Shown in pieces: positions 7,068 to 15,875 of a stretch of DNA of 32,710 nt. The stretch spans positions 77,792 to 110,501 of the forward strand of contig NZ_LMBW01000006.1 of NCBI RefSeq assembly GCF_001439915.1, given 5' to 3'. Made by a program: the position numbers and the translations under genes. Source of the stretch: Fredinandcohnia humi. Lineage in GTDB: Bacteria; Bacillota; Bacilli; Bacillales; Bacillaceae_L. Each line of letters opens with the position of its first letter. Positions within the stretch are counted from its first letter, which is position 1. The notes under the pieces were generated by a model. It ran no database searches. It was not told the DNA's origin and saw only the letters and a program-made list of their open reading frames with translations.

Positions 7068-9422
7068 TTGTTACAATCTAAAACTCGCTGGAAAGTAAAT
7101 GAATACAACCAGATAAATACAAATCTACTAGTTAATGAACTGCAGGTTACACCTCTAGTAGCATCCTTATTAGTGAATCGAGGGCTCACCACCGCAGAAT
7201 CGGCACGGGAATTTATAGAACCAGATAGCTTAGAGTTTCACGATCCATTTCTACTTGATCAAATGGATATAGCGATCGAGAGAATCACGAAAGCTATTGA
7301 AAACGAAGAACGGATTTTAGTGTTTGGTGATTATGATGCCGATGGCGTTAGCAGTACAACCGTTATGGTTACTGCCTTAAAAGAAAAAGGTGCACATGTT
7401 GATTTTTATATTCCAAATCGATTCACAGAAGGCTATGGACCTAATGAAACAGCTTTTCGCTGGGCAAAATCGCAAGGGTTTTCTTTAATAATAACCGTAG
7501 ATACAGGAATTTCGGCTCTCCATGAAGCAGAGGTAGCCAAGGATTTGGGAATTGATTTAATTATTACAGATCACCATGAAGTTGGTCCTGAACTACCAGT
7601 TGCAACAGCTATTATTCATCCAAATAAGCCTAATAGCCAGTACCCTTTTAAAGAATTGGCTGGGGTTGGGGTTGCTTTTAAGGTTGCCCATGCTTTACGT
7701 GGTGAAGTCCCTACAGATTTATTAGATGTGGCTGTAATCGGGACAATTGCGGACCTAGTACCCTTGCATGGAGAAAATCGACTCCTTGCCAAAAAGGGAA
7801 TAAGAGCTTTACAAAATACCAAGCGGCCAGGTTTAAAGGCATTATTGAAAAAAGCAAAAGTCGAATTCAATGAAATATCTGAGGAAACAGTTGGATTTGC
7901 AATCGGACCAAGAATCAATGCGGTTGGTCGTCTGCAATCGGCAGACCCAGCGGTTGATTTATTGATGACAAATGATCCTGAAGAAGCTTCATATATTGCT
8001 GATGAAATTGATGAACTGAATAAAGAAAGACAGCAATTAGTAAATCAAATGACACAAGAAGCAATCCAAGATGTTGAAGAAAATTATCCGCCTTCTTCCA
8101 ATTCCGTATTAGTCATTGCAAAGGAAGGCTGGAATTCTGGAGTTGTCGGAATTGTAGCGTCTAGATTAGTTGATCGCTTCTATCGGCCTACGATTGTTTT
8201 AAGCATTGATTCTGAAAAAGGATTGGCAAAAGGCTCTGCAAGAAGTATTGAAGGCTTTAACCTCTATGAAAGTCTATCAACCTGTCGTGATATTTTGCCG
8301 CATTTTGGTGGACATCCAATGGCAGCTGGAATGACCCTTAAAGTGGAGGATGTTGACGATCTTAGAAATCGCCTTACCATGATTGCTAATGAAGTGTTAA
8401 CTGCCGAAGACTTTCAACCAATTACTATAGTAGATGCAATTTGCAGTCTTGATGATGTTTCGATTGAATCTATTTTAGAAATGAACAAATTAGCACCATT
8501 CGGAATGGGAAATCCAAAACCAAAGGTGCAAATTATCGATGTTGGAATCAATTCAATCCGTAGAATTGGCGCAGATCAAAGGCATTTGAAAGTCGTTCTC
8601 CAGGATGACTCCAATACTCTAGATGGGGTTGGCTTTGGGTTAGGACATGCCTGTGAAGGAATTTCACCGTTATCAAAGGTTTCCGTGATTGGGGAGCTAT
8701 CCATCAATGAATGGAACAATAGTCGAAAACCGCAAATTATGCTGCAGGATTTAGCAGTTAATGAGTGGCAATTATTTGATGTTCGCGGCATGAGGGACTT
8801 TGCTTCATACCTAGAAAAGTTAATAGATGACAAGCTTCAATTAATCGCATTTTCGAAAGCCACAATTGATAAACTCGGTTTAACAAATCGTGAAATTAGC
8901 ATTGTATCATCGCTTGGGGAAGCATCTAGGCTTCAATTTGAATCAAAGCATGTTGTTCTTCTTGATTTACCAGAAGAAGATGAATGGATTAAAGCATTAT
9001 TTGAGACAGGCTTCCCAAATCGCATTTATACATTATTCTTCCATGAGCAGGATCATTTTTTCAGCACAATCCCGACAAGAGAACATTTTAAATGGTTCTA
9101 TGCATTTTTGGCGAAAAAAGGTCCGTTTAATATGAATCGCTATGCCCATGAGTTAGCAAAGTATCGAGGATGGTCTACAGAAACAATTGATTTTATGTCA
9201 CAGGTGTTTTTTGAACTAGATTTTGTTAAAATAGACAATGGATTAATTTCCTTATCAAATCATGCTAAGAAAAGGGATTTGACTGAATCGAGAACATATC
9301 AATTGAAATCAAAAAGAATTGAATTGGAAAAGCAATTGTTGTATTCATCATATCATCAATTAAAGCATTGGTTTGATGCAATAAATAAAGGTTCGCATTC
9401 GCTTGAGGAGGCAATTAAATAA
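7068..9422 (+). CDS. recJ: Single-stranded-DNA-specific exonuclease RecJ
   Basis: A 784-residue 5'-3' single-strand exonuclease acting in recombinational repair and replication-fork processing. The DHH phosphoesterase core is visible: [10 protein letters not shown] (about residues 88-97, metal-binding Asp residues), VDTGIS, and ITDHHEVG (about 170). The DHHA1 motif [11 protein letters not shown] is near residue 420, followed by an OB-like region, and there is a Gram-positive C-terminal extension beyond about residue 560. TTG 7068 is chosen because AAGGGGTG (7054-7061) lies 6 nt upstream and the protein then begins MLQSKTRW as in Bacillus RecJ; GTG 7059 overlaps the ribosome site. The stop TAA overlaps the apt ATG by one base, so the two are translationally coupled. 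Confidence 0.96.
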   Translation: MLQSKTRWKVNEYNQINTNLLVNELQVTPLVASLLVNRGLTTAESAREFIEPDSLEFHDPFLLDQMDIAIERITKAIENEERILVFGDYDADGVSSTTVMVTALKEKGAHVDFYIPNRFTEGYGPNETAFRWAKSQGFSLIITVDTGISALHEAEVAKDLGIDLIITDHHEVGPELPVATAIIHPNKPNSQYPFKELAGVGVAFKVAHALRGEVPTDLLDVAVIGTIADLVPLHGENRLLAKKGIRALQNTKRPGLKALLKKAKVEFNEISEETVGFAIGPRINAVGRLQSADPAVDLLMTNDPEEASYIADEIDELNKERQQLVNQMTQEAIQDVEENYPPSSNSVLVIAKEGWNSGVVGIVASRLVDRFYRPTIVLSIDSEKGLAKGSARSIEGFNLYESLSTCRDILPHFGGHPMAAGMTLKVEDVDDLRNRLTMIANEVLTAEDFQPITIVDAICSLDDVSIESILEMNKLAPFGMGNPKPKVQIIDVGINSIRRIGADQRHLKVVLQDDSNTLDGVGFGLGHACEGISPLSKVSVIGELSINEWNNSRKPQIMLQDLAVNEWQLFDVRGMRDFASYLEKLIDDKLQLIAFSKATIDKLGLTNREISIVSSLGEASRLQFESKHVVLLDLPEEDEWIKALFETGFPNRIYTLFFHEQDHFFSTIPTREHFKWFYAFLAKKGPFNMNRYAHELAKYRGWSTETIDFMSQVFFELDFVKIDNGLISLSNHAKKRDLTESRTYQLKSKRIELEKQLLYSSYHQLKHWFDAINKGSHSLEEAIK

Positions 9423-9934
9423 TGGATTTAAAAAAGTTTATCGAAATTGTGGACGACTATCCAAAGCCAGGAATCAAATTTAAGGATATTACTCCTTTAA
9501 TGAATGACGGCGAAGCGTATAAATATGCGACAGACCAAATTGTTAAGTATGCAAGAGAAAGAGAAATTGACCTAGTCGTTGGACCAGAGGCGCGTGGCTT
9601 CATTATCGGTTGCCCAGTGGCATACTCGCATGGCGTCGGCTTTGCTCCTGTTAGAAAGGAAGGCAAGCTGCCTAGAGATGTAATTAAAGTAGAGTATGGA
9701 CTAGAATATGGAAAAGATATTCTAACCATTCATAAAGATGCTATTAAACCAGGTCAACGTGTCTTAATCACAGACGACTTATTAGCAACTGGCGGAACAA
9801 TTGAAGCGACGATTGATCTTGTTGAACAGCTTGGCGGTATTGTAGCTGGGATTGCATTCCTAATCGAGCTGACATATTTAGACGGCCGTAAAAAATTAGA
9901 TGGCTATAATGTTTTAACACTTATGCAGTTTTAA
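9422..9934 (+). CDS. apt: Adenine phosphoribosyltransferase
   Basis: A 170-residue purine-salvage enzyme that converts adenine and PRPP to AMP and pyrophosphate. The type I phosphoribosyltransferase PRPP loop [13 protein letters not shown] lies at about residues 116-128, with the adenine-site region [15 protein letters not shown] at about 54-68. The length is typical. ATG 9422 shares one base with the recJ stop and has GAGGAGG at 9405-9411. A strong terminator directly follows, closing the recJ-apt unit before relA, which has its own candidate promoter. Confidence 0.97.
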   Translation: MDLKKFIEIVDDYPKPGIKFKDITPLMNDGEAYKYATDQIVKYAREREIDLVVGPEARGFIIGCPVAYSHGVGFAPVRKEGKLPRDVIKVEYGLEYGKDILTIHKDAIKPGQRVLITDDLLATGGTIEATIDLVEQLGGIVAGIAFLIELTYLDGRKKLDGYNVLTLMQF

Positions 9935-9943
9935 TTTTTGGAT

Positions 9944-9974
9944 AAAAAAAGCGCTCAGATTGAGTGCTTTTTTT
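9944..9974 (+). terminator. Rho-independent terminator after apt
   Basis: A-run plus GCGCTCA pairs with TGAGTGC plus T7 (3-nt loop, one G-T pair). A classic bidirectional-looking terminator. Confidence 0.9.
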
Positions 9975-10046
9975 AGTAGAATTTAGGTTTTTAACTACAA
10001 TAATAAGAACTTTTCAACTATGTAAGCAATATTTCTCTTATTTCCC

Positions 10047-10075
10047 TTTACAACTTTCAAGATTTTCAAGATAAT
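10047..10075 (+). promoter_or_regulatory. Candidate sigma-A promoter for relA
   Basis: TTTACA (10047-10052), 17 nt, GATAAT (10070-10075), about 90 nt before the relA start. Confidence 0.5.
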
Positions 10076-10163
10076 AGAAACAATAATCAAATTTTATATC
10101 TTAAAAGTATAATTCAAAGAGCATATCTTTGAATTTTCAATTTTAAAAAAGGTGATAAAATCT

Positions 10164-12353
10164 ATGGCAAACGAGATTGTCTTAACTCCTGAGCAAGTGA
10201 TAGAAAAGGCAAAAGTATATTTGAACGATAATGATATCAAGTTTATTGAACGTGCATATAAATTTGCAGAAGAAGCCCATAAGGAGCAATTCCGTAAATC
10301 TGGTGAACCATATATCATCCATCCAGTACAAGTGGCGGGTATTTTAGTGGATCTTGAAATGGACCCATCTACAGTTGCTGGCGGCTTTTTACATGATGTA
10401 GTGGAAGACACGAAGGTCACTCTTCAAGAAATCAGTGATGTATTTACTCCTGAAGTAGCTATGCTTGTTGATGGAGTTACCAAACTGGGTAAAATTAAAT
10501 TTAAATCGCAAGAAGAACAACAGGCTGAAAATCATCGCAAAATGTTTGTGGCGATGGCCCAGGACATTCGCGTCATTTTAATCAAGCTTGCAGACCGTTT
10601 GCACAACATGCGTACTCTTAAGCACCTCCCACCAGAAAAACAGCGCCGGATTTCCAATGAGACATTAGAAATTTTTGCTCCTTTGGCACACCGATTAGGT
10701 ATTTCAAAAATTAAATGGGAGCTTGAAGATACAGCCTTACGTTATTTAAATCCACAGCAGTATTATCGTATCGTTAATTTGATGAAAAAGAAGCGTGCAG
10801 AACGTGAGGAGTATCTTGAGGAAGTCATTGTTGAGGTTAAAAACCAAGTTGACGAGGTTTCAATCAAAGCGGAAATTTCGGGTCGACCAAAACATATTTA
10901 CAGCATATATCGTAAAATGGTCCTCCAAAATAAGCAATTTAATGAAATTTATGACCTGCTAGCAGTTCGGATTGTCGTAAATAGTATAAAAGACTGTTAT
11001 GCGGTACTGGGAATCATCCATACATGCTGGAAGCCGATGCCAGGTCGATTTAAAGACTATATTGCAATGCCCAAACCGAATATGTATCAATCACTTCATA
11101 CAACTGTGATTGGTCCTAAGGGCGATCCTCTAGAGGTTCAAATACGAACAGATGAGATGCACCAAATTGCGGAATTTGGGATTGCAGCCCATTGGGCATA
11201 TAAAGAAGGCAAACAAGTTAATCAACAATCTTCTTTTGAAGAAAAATTAACATGGTTTCGTGAAATTTTGGAATGGCAAAACGATGCATCTAATGCAGAA
11301 GAATTCATGGAATCCTTAAAAATTGATTTGTTTTCCGATATGGTCTTCGTCTTTACACCTAAAGGGGACGTTATGGAACTGCCATCTGGTTCTGTTCCAA
11401 TTGATTTTGCATACCGCATTCACTCTGAAATTGGAAACAAAACAATAGGCGCAAAAGTAAATGGAAAAATGGTGACTTTGGATTATAAACTAAAAACGGG
11501 GGATATCATCGAGATTTTAACCTCGAAGCATTCCTATGGTCCAAGTCAGGATTGGATTAAGCTTGCCCAAACTTCACAGGCAAAAAACAAAATTCGTCAG
11601 TTCTTTAAAAAGCAGCGCCGTGAAGAAAATATTGAAAAAGGAAAAGAACTCGTTGAAAAAGAGATCCGGAATCTTGAATTTGAAGTAAAGGATATTTTAA
11701 CACCTGAAAATATAAAAAGGGTTGCCGAGAAATTCAATTTTTCAAACGAAGAAGATATGTATGCAGCGATAGGATATAACGGAATCACTGCCGCCCAAAT
11801 CGCCAATCGTTTAACGGATAAACTGAGAAAGCAGCGAGACCTTGAACAGGTTGCAGAGACTGTTTCAGAGGTAAAGCAAGTATCAAATCGCTCAAAAAGA
11901 CGAGATTCCGGTGTACAGGTTCAAGGAATAGACAATTTACTGATTCGCCTTTCGAAATGCTGTAACCCTGTTCCAGGCGATGAGATTGTCGGCTTCATTA
12001 CAAAAGGCAGAGGTGTTTCCGTTCATCGCGCTGATTGTCAAAATGTTCATACACAGGATGCCCAACAGCGATTAATTGAAGTTGAATGGGAAAGCAACCT
12101 AAATGACCGAAAAGAATTTAATGTTGAAATCGAAATTAATGGCTTTGATCGTCGTGGTTTATTGAATGAAGTTCTTCAAGCAGTAAATGAGACAAAGACT
12201 AATATTTCGGCTGTTTCAGGAAGATCGGACCGTAATAAAATGGCGACTATTAATATGTCGATTTCAATTCAAAATGTCAGTCACCTTCATAAAGTTGTTG
12301 ACCGGATTAAGCAAATTCGGGATATTTATTCAGTTCGCCGCGTCATGAGCTAA
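10164..12353 (+). CDS. relA: Bifunctional (p)ppGpp synthetase/hydrolase RelA (Rel)
   Basis: A 729-residue long-type RSH protein that makes and degrades (p)ppGpp in the stringent response on the ribosome. Domain order: HD hydrolase with intact FLHDVVEDT (about residues 74-82) and KLADRLHNMRT; synthetase with SGRPKHIYSIYRKM (about 239-252) and KPNMYQSLHTTV; TGS domain beginning near DMVFVFTPKGDV (about 393); a conserved Cys pair in SKCCNPVPGDE (about 602-612); C-terminal ACT domain. The intact HD motif argues for a bifunctional enzyme. ATG 10164 has AAAGGTG 10 nt upstream and gives the MANE start of Bacillus RelA, so GTG 10152 is not used. A family B repeat begins right at its end. Confidence 0.97.
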   Translation: MANEIVLTPEQVIEKAKVYLNDNDIKFIERAYKFAEEAHKEQFRKSGEPYIIHPVQVAGILVDLEMDPSTVAGGFLHDVVEDTKVTLQEISDVFTPEVAMLVDGVTKLGKIKFKSQEEQQAENHRKMFVAMAQDIRVILIKLADRLHNMRTLKHLPPEKQRRISNETLEIFAPLAHRLGISKIKWELEDTALRYLNPQQYYRIVNLMKKKRAEREEYLEEVIVEVKNQVDEVSIKAEISGRPKHIYSIYRKMVLQNKQFNEIYDLLAVRIVVNSIKDCYAVLGIIHTCWKPMPGRFKDYIAMPKPNMYQSLHTTVIGPKGDPLEVQIRTDEMHQIAEFGIAAHWAYKEGKQVNQQSSFEEKLTWFREILEWQNDASNAEEFMESLKIDLFSDMVFVFTPKGDVMELPSGSVPIDFAYRIHSEIGNKTIGAKVNGKMVTLDYKLKTGDIIEILTSKHSYGPSQDWIKLAQTSQAKNKIRQFFKKQRREENIEKGKELVEKEIRNLEFEVKDILTPENIKRVAEKFNFSNEEDMYAAIGYNGITAAQIANRLTDKLRKQRDLEQVAETVSEVKQVSNRSKRRDSGVQVQGIDNLLIRLSKCCNPVPGDEIVGFITKGRGVSVHRADCQNVHTQDAQQRLIEVEWESNLNDRKEFNVEIEINGFDRRGLLNEVLQAVNETKTNISAVSGRSDRNKMATINMSISIQNVSHLHKVVDRIKQIRDIYSVRRVMS

Positions 12354-12371
12354 CTTGATTCACCAGTAGGC

Positions 12372-12535
12372 TGAATAAAGTTAGCACCTCCGGTGGATGC
12401 CATAGATTTTCAAAGGAAATTTTTCGCGCAGTAAGATCGAAGATTAAAGACGCCACATCCTGTGGCAACGTCTTCATGACCCACATCGTGTGGGCCTAAA
12501 AATCTGGGCGCAAATACGCTAAGGCGTATTTGATT
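12372..12535 (+). repeat. Family B structured repeat, copy B1
   Basis: A 164-bp element running from GAATAAAGTTAG to GCGTATTTGATT. Visible stems are ACC/GGT around TCC at the left end, a long-range AGATTTT/AAAATCT closing stem, GCCAC/GTGGC, CCCAC/GTGGG, and the 3' hairpin AATACGC/GCGTATT. It lies between relA and dtd and ends immediately before the dtd ribosome site. Its left end can pair with CTAACTTGATTC overlapping the relA stop. Confidence 0.88.
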
Positions 12536-12549
12536 TAAGGGGAATTGCT

Positions 12550-12990
12550 ATGAAAGTTATTGTACAGCGTGCAAAGGACGCATGTGTGATGGTTGAAAAT
12601 GTAGAAGTAGGTTCGATCAAAAATGGGTTAATGCTTTTGGTCGGAATCACACATACAGATACAATCGAAGATATCAAATATGTCGCAGACAAAATTGTCA
12701 ATCTTCGCATCTTTGAGGATGATGAAGGAAAAATGAATTTATCGCTGCTTGATGTTAACGGGGATATTCTTTCCGTATCACAATTTACATTATACGGTGA
12801 TTGCCGAAAAGGAAGACGCCCCAACTTTATGGACGCGGCAAAACCCGAATACGCAGAAAAAATGTATGATCTTTTTAATGCGGAAATCCGCGAAAAAGGT
12901 GTCAAGGTTGAAACAGGTTCATTTGGAGCCATGATGGATGTCCAATTTACAAATGTGGGGCCCGTTACATTAATAATCGAGAGTAAATAA
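12550..12990 (+). CDS. dtd: D-aminoacyl-tRNA deacylase
   Basis: A 146-residue translation-fidelity enzyme that hydrolyses D-amino acids mischarged on tRNA. The two family-defining motifs are present: SQFTL (about residues 77-81, followed by [12 protein letters not shown]) and the C-terminal NVGPVT (about 136-141). The length is normal. ATG 12550 is preceded by AAGGGGA, which directly follows repeat B1. It is downstream of relA as in other Bacillaceae, with about 195 nt between them that is mostly the repeat. It is convergent with the amidase gene across a shared hairpin. Confidence 0.96.
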   Translation: MKVIVQRAKDACVMVENVEVGSIKNGLMLLVGITHTDTIEDIKYVADKIVNLRIFEDDEGKMNLSLLDVNGDILSVSQFTLYGDCRKGRRPNFMDAAKPEYAEKMYDLFNAEIREKGVKVETGSFGAMMDVQFTNVGPVTLIIESK

Positions 12991-12991
12991 G

Positions 12992-13029
12992 AAATGCCTC
13001 AAAAGCGATTTGTTTTTGAGGCATTTTTC
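12992..13029 (+). terminator. Terminator after dtd, probably bidirectional
   Basis: AAATGCCTCAAAA pairs with TTTTGAGGCATTT, followed by TTC. The A-rich left and T-rich right flanks could also serve the convergent amidase gene. Confidence 0.85.
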
Positions 13030-13042
13030 TGTTGTATAGCCA

Positions 13043-13061
13043 AAGGTGCCTTGCGCTTTTC
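13043..13061 (+). repeat. Family A right-end remnant beside the amidase stop
   Basis: GGTGCCTTGCGCTTTTC matches the right end of family A (compare the reverse complement of 23000-23016). It abuts the amidase stop codon (complement TTA at 13062-13064). The rest of the element is absent. Confidence 0.55.
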
Positions 13062-14846
13062 TTATTTTCCTTTAAAATATTGCGCAAGTCCATAATAAAT
13101 TCCATTCGAAACATTTTCTTGGAAACTATTTGTATTTACCGTATATTCTTCTGTCGGATTACTAATAAACCCTAATTCCAGTAAGACAGACGGGTTTCGG
13201 TTTTCCCTTAAAACCTGATAATTACCTTGACGATGCTGTCTATCTTTGAAGCCGGTATTCTTAACAAGCTCCGATTGGATATTTGAAGCAAGTCCAACAT
13301 CGATATTTTTATAATAATAGGATGTTACGCCCCGTACATTTCGGTCATTAATACTATCATAATGGATGCTTACAAAGGCATCTGCGTTTCGATAATGAGA
13401 GATGCTTACCCTCGAACGTAGGCTAACGTAATTATCACTATTACGTGTCATGACCACATTTGCACCAGACGCATTTAGTTTATCAACGACCATTCCTGCT
13501 GTCCGTAAATTTAGACTTTTTTCGTATGTACCACTTACTCCAATTGCACCACTATCATTTCCGCCATGTCCGGGGTCGATCACGATGGTTTTCCCTTTTA
13601 AATATTGATTCACACCAGGTCGTTCGACAATGTTCTGTGTACCATTAACGGAAACAATCCAACCCGCAACATAGCCGATTTTATTTCCAGGAAGGTTGAT
13701 TTTATACCAGTCCCCTTCCTTGGCAATCATTGCAAAAGAATCCCCCTCGTTTGCACGGGCAACTACTGAATCTGAAGTAGATGATCCTGAACGAATATTT
13801 GTGCCATTGTAAAGAATTTTTACCGTGGTTTGTCCTGAGCCAGGTGCTTCAGTTGCTGGTGTATCGATTTGAATGTCTAGATACCAGCTGGCAACCCAGC
13901 CCTTAATTCCGTTTGATAATGTAATAAGGCTCCAATTATTGATTTCCTCTATAATTGTTACCTTATTCCCTTGCTTTAGGCTTCCGACAATTTTACCAGA
14001 AAGGGAACCACTATCTCGAACATTTAAGCTAGATGCCGTAACTGTCCCAATTTTACCCTGGTTTGCAGGATTTTGTGGCGGTGCAGATGGCTGAGAGGGT
14101 TTTTCCTCTGTAGAAGAAATACCTGCAACGAAATCTCTATGTATCCAAGCTGGACTTCCGCCAAACACTATTTCTAACCAGTTTTCTCTCTCATTCGTAA
14201 TCGTAATAGTGGCATTTTGCTTTAGCTTTCCCACGATTTTGCCTTGCAAATGAGGTTGATCCCGCACATTTAAGATCGAAGCAGTAATAGTTCCGGTTTT
14301 TTTAGTAGTGCTTGAATTAGAACCTTGGCTCGAATTCGTTGAACCTTGGGCCTGCTTTGTCGTTACAAATTGTGTGGAAACCCAACCAATGTGTCCATTT
14401 AAAGAAATTTTAGTCCAATTCTCATTTGCTTCAATAAACCCAGCCTCGTTTCCTTTATTCAGTGAACCGATTACTTGAAAGCTTGTTCCTGGACCACTTC
14501 GAAATCTAAGTCCATCTACGGTTGATACAACGGTTGATGAAGAAGTGGTTGGTGATGAGTTGGATTGGTTTTCTTTGATGAGCCATGAAGCAACCCAGCC
14601 TGTTTTTCCTGAAGAAAGCTGTAGCTTAACCCATTCATTTTTTCTTTCGATGATAGTATACTTTTCTCCTTGTTTGACCTGTGCTGTTCTCCCGTAGGAG
14701 AGTCCAGGACCTTCTCTTACGTTTAAGACAGGAGTTTCGATGACTGCGATTGTTTGTGCAGTTGTCAGTTTTCCAGGGGTTGTTGTAACTGAAAATAGAA
14801 TCGCGAGCAGGAACGCTAGTCCCAATTTTAAAATCTTTTGTAACAC
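13062..14846 (-). CDS. Secreted N-acetylmuramoyl-L-alanine amidase with five SH3b domains (YrvJ-like)
   Basis: A 594-residue exported cell-wall hydrolase. It has an N-terminal signal peptide (KILK, then a hydrophobic stretch to about residue 22, likely cleaved near residues 28-31). Five bacterial SH3 repeats follow (starting near residues 34, 110, 186, 263 and 340, each with an LNVR or similar core and a GW(V/I) end). The C-terminal Amidase_3 domain (about 418-594) has zinc ligands in DPGHGG, the Glu of TYEKSL and the His of SIHYDS, with the catalytic Glu in LLELGFISN. It cleaves the amide between MurNAc and L-Ala. The start is GTG 14846 with AAGGAGGA about 6 nt upstream. Its position between dtd and hisS matches B. 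subtilis yrvJ. Which process uses it (growth, separation or sporulation) is not shown. Confidence 0.93.
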   Translation of the reverse strand: MLQKILKLGLAFLLAILFSVTTTPGKLTTAQTIAVIETPVLNVREGPGLSYGRTAQVKQGEKYTIIERKNEWVKLQLSSGKTGWVASWLIKENQSNSSPTTSSSTVVSTVDGLRFRSGPGTSFQVIGSLNKGNEAGFIEANENWTKISLNGHIGWVSTQFVTTKQAQGSTNSSQGSNSSTTKKTGTITASILNVRDQPHLQGKIVGKLKQNATITITNERENWLEIVFGGSPAWIHRDFVAGISSTEEKPSQPSAPPQNPANQGKIGTVTASSLNVRDSGSLSGKIVGSLKQGNKVTIIEEINNWSLITLSNGIKGWVASWYLDIQIDTPATEAPGSGQTTVKILYNGTNIRSGSSTSDSVVARANEGDSFAMIAKEGDWYKINLPGNKIGYVAGWIVSVNGTQNIVERPGVNQYLKGKTIVIDPGHGGNDSGAIGVSGTYEKSLNLRTAGMVVDKLNASGANVVMTRNSDNYVSLRSRVSISHYRNADAFVSIHYDSINDRNVRGVTSYYYKNIDVGLASNIQSELVKNTGFKDRQHRQGNYQVLRENRNPSVLLELGFISNPTEEYTVNTNSFQENVSNGIYYGLAQYFKGK

Positions 14847-14945
14847 TTAAAATCCTCCTTGAGAAAAAAACATAGCTTTATAAGATTTCGCCATAAATTA
14901 AGAAAATCCTGTTTTTTTAAGAAAGAAATTCTTCAAAAAAGGGAA

Positions 14946-14954
14946 TGATATAAT
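14946..14954 (+). promoter_or_regulatory. Candidate extended -10 promoter for the 58-codon gene
   Basis: TGATATAAT fits the extended -10 TGnTATAAT. No clear -35. Repeat B2 lies between it and the coding start. Confidence 0.45.
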
Positions 14955-14981
14955 TAAACACAGTGGGATAACCCACTGCAT

Positions 14982-15138
14982 CTAATTATAGCCTCCGGCG
15001 GATGCCACGATTTTTCAAGGGAACCTTTCGAGCGTAAGATCAAAGACTAAGAACGCCACTTCCTGTGGCAACGTCTTTGTGACCCACCTCGTGTGGGCCT
15101 AAAAAATCGGGCACAAATACGCCAAGGCGTATTTGATT
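14982..15138 (+). repeat. Family B structured repeat, copy B2
   Basis: Collinear with B1 over its length, with GCCTCCGGC at the left, closing stem CGATTTTT/AAAAATCG, hairpins GCCAC/GTGGC and CCCAC/GTGGG, and the 3' hairpin AATACGCCAAGGCGTATT. It has the same orientation as the downstream small gene and ends 26 nt before its ATG. Confidence 0.9.
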
Positions 15139-15164
15139 AAAATTACGAATAAGGGGCGAAAAGG

Positions 15165-15341
15165 ATGAGATTTAGCGAAAAAAGTAATAATGTTCAAAAT
15201 ACTGGCGGAAATGTATTTGGGGTGGATTTTCACGATTTTATTCAAAAAGAGCAGTCATCAACCTATGTTGAATTAGCAAGTGAATTTGGAGTTTCCGTAA
15301 AAGACGTTAGAAATTTAAAAAAGCAATTACATCGTTCCTAA
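15165..15341 (+). CDS. 58-residue hypothetical protein, possibly YrzK-like
   Basis: An open frame of 58 codons starting at ATG 15165 with AAGGGGCGAAAAGG just upstream. The second half (YVELASEFGVSVKDVRNLKKQLHR, residues about 34-57, read with a gap) looks like a short helix-turn-helix of the sigma-70 region 4 or MerR type, with a Lys/Arg-rich C terminus. The N-terminal half is polar. There is no signal or membrane segment. B. subtilis has a small gene (yrzK) in the same slot between yrvJ and hisS, so this is probably its counterpart; sequence identity could not be tested. It is separated from hisS by that gene's own promoter and T-box. Function unknown. Confidence 0.7.
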   Translation: MRFSEKSNNVQNTGGNVFGVDFHDFIQKEQSSTYVELASEFGVSVKDVRNLKKQLHRS

Positions 15342-15373
15342 TAAAAGTAAAAACAAAAAAATGATACTAAAAC

Positions 15374-15402
15374 TTGACATGAATCGAGTTCATACGTATG
15401 AT
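15374..15402 (+). promoter_or_regulatory. Sigma-A promoter for the hisS-aspS T-box transcript
   Basis: Perfect TTGACA (15374-15379), 17 nt, TATGAT (15397-15402). Predicted start near 15409, just before the T-box stem I. Confidence 0.75.
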
Positions 15403-15428
15403 AATATAAAATTCAAAAAAATGATATA

Positions 15429-15830
15429 TTGAACCAGTGATGGGGAAAAGTAGATAAAACTACACATGAATAGAGAGGGAATGTCATAAGCTGAAAGCAT
15501 TCCTACATGATGATTTATTGAACGAACACCTCGTAGGTTTCTCTTTGAAAAAGCATATGCTCTAGTAGGAGTTGAACGTTTCAGGCGTTAACTGATTGAG
15601 TGAAGACTAAAACGAGTGTCTCTAAACGGCCAAGAAGCAAGAAGGTCGAGGCAGCAAGTTTTCGAGAAACGAAAGTGCACGTACTTGGTGCATGCGTATC
15701 GCAGAAAACGAAGCTAACGAAGAGATTCGCCGCTTATTGGGCGTTTAGTCTTAACTAGGGTGGCACCACGGGATCATAAGCTCTCGTCCCTACAATTTAT
15801 TGTAGGGATGGGGGCTTTTTGTTTTTTTGA
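15429..15830 (+). promoter_or_regulatory. T-box leader riboswitch controlling hisS-aspS
   Basis: The T-box sequence AGGGTGGCACCACGGG is at 15757-15772, followed by a strong terminator (18-bp stem, 15779-15796 with 15799-15816, then T-rich). Stem I begins with ACCAGTGATGGGG (from about 15433) and closes with CCTCGTAGGT (about 15529-15538). The 3' side of the specifier loop reads GAACGAACACC, and CAC (His) at 15527-15529 is the likely specifier. Uncharged tRNA-His would pair there and with the T-box bulge to stop terminator formation and let hisS-aspS be transcribed. Confidence 0.93.
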
Positions 15831-15875
15831 GGTATGTGTAATCGTACATATTTTTTTAGTAAGGAGGAGTAAAAA

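Larger units (their letters stand above)
14847..15164. other. Intergenic region between amidase and small ORF
   Basis: A 318-nt gene-free stretch. It holds the amidase ribosome site, an AT-rich divergent promoter zone, a candidate extended -10 (14946-14954), a short hairpin CAGTGGG/CCCACTG (14961-14978), repeat B2 (14982-15138), and the AAGGGGCG ribosome region of the 58-codon gene. Confidence 0.7.
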
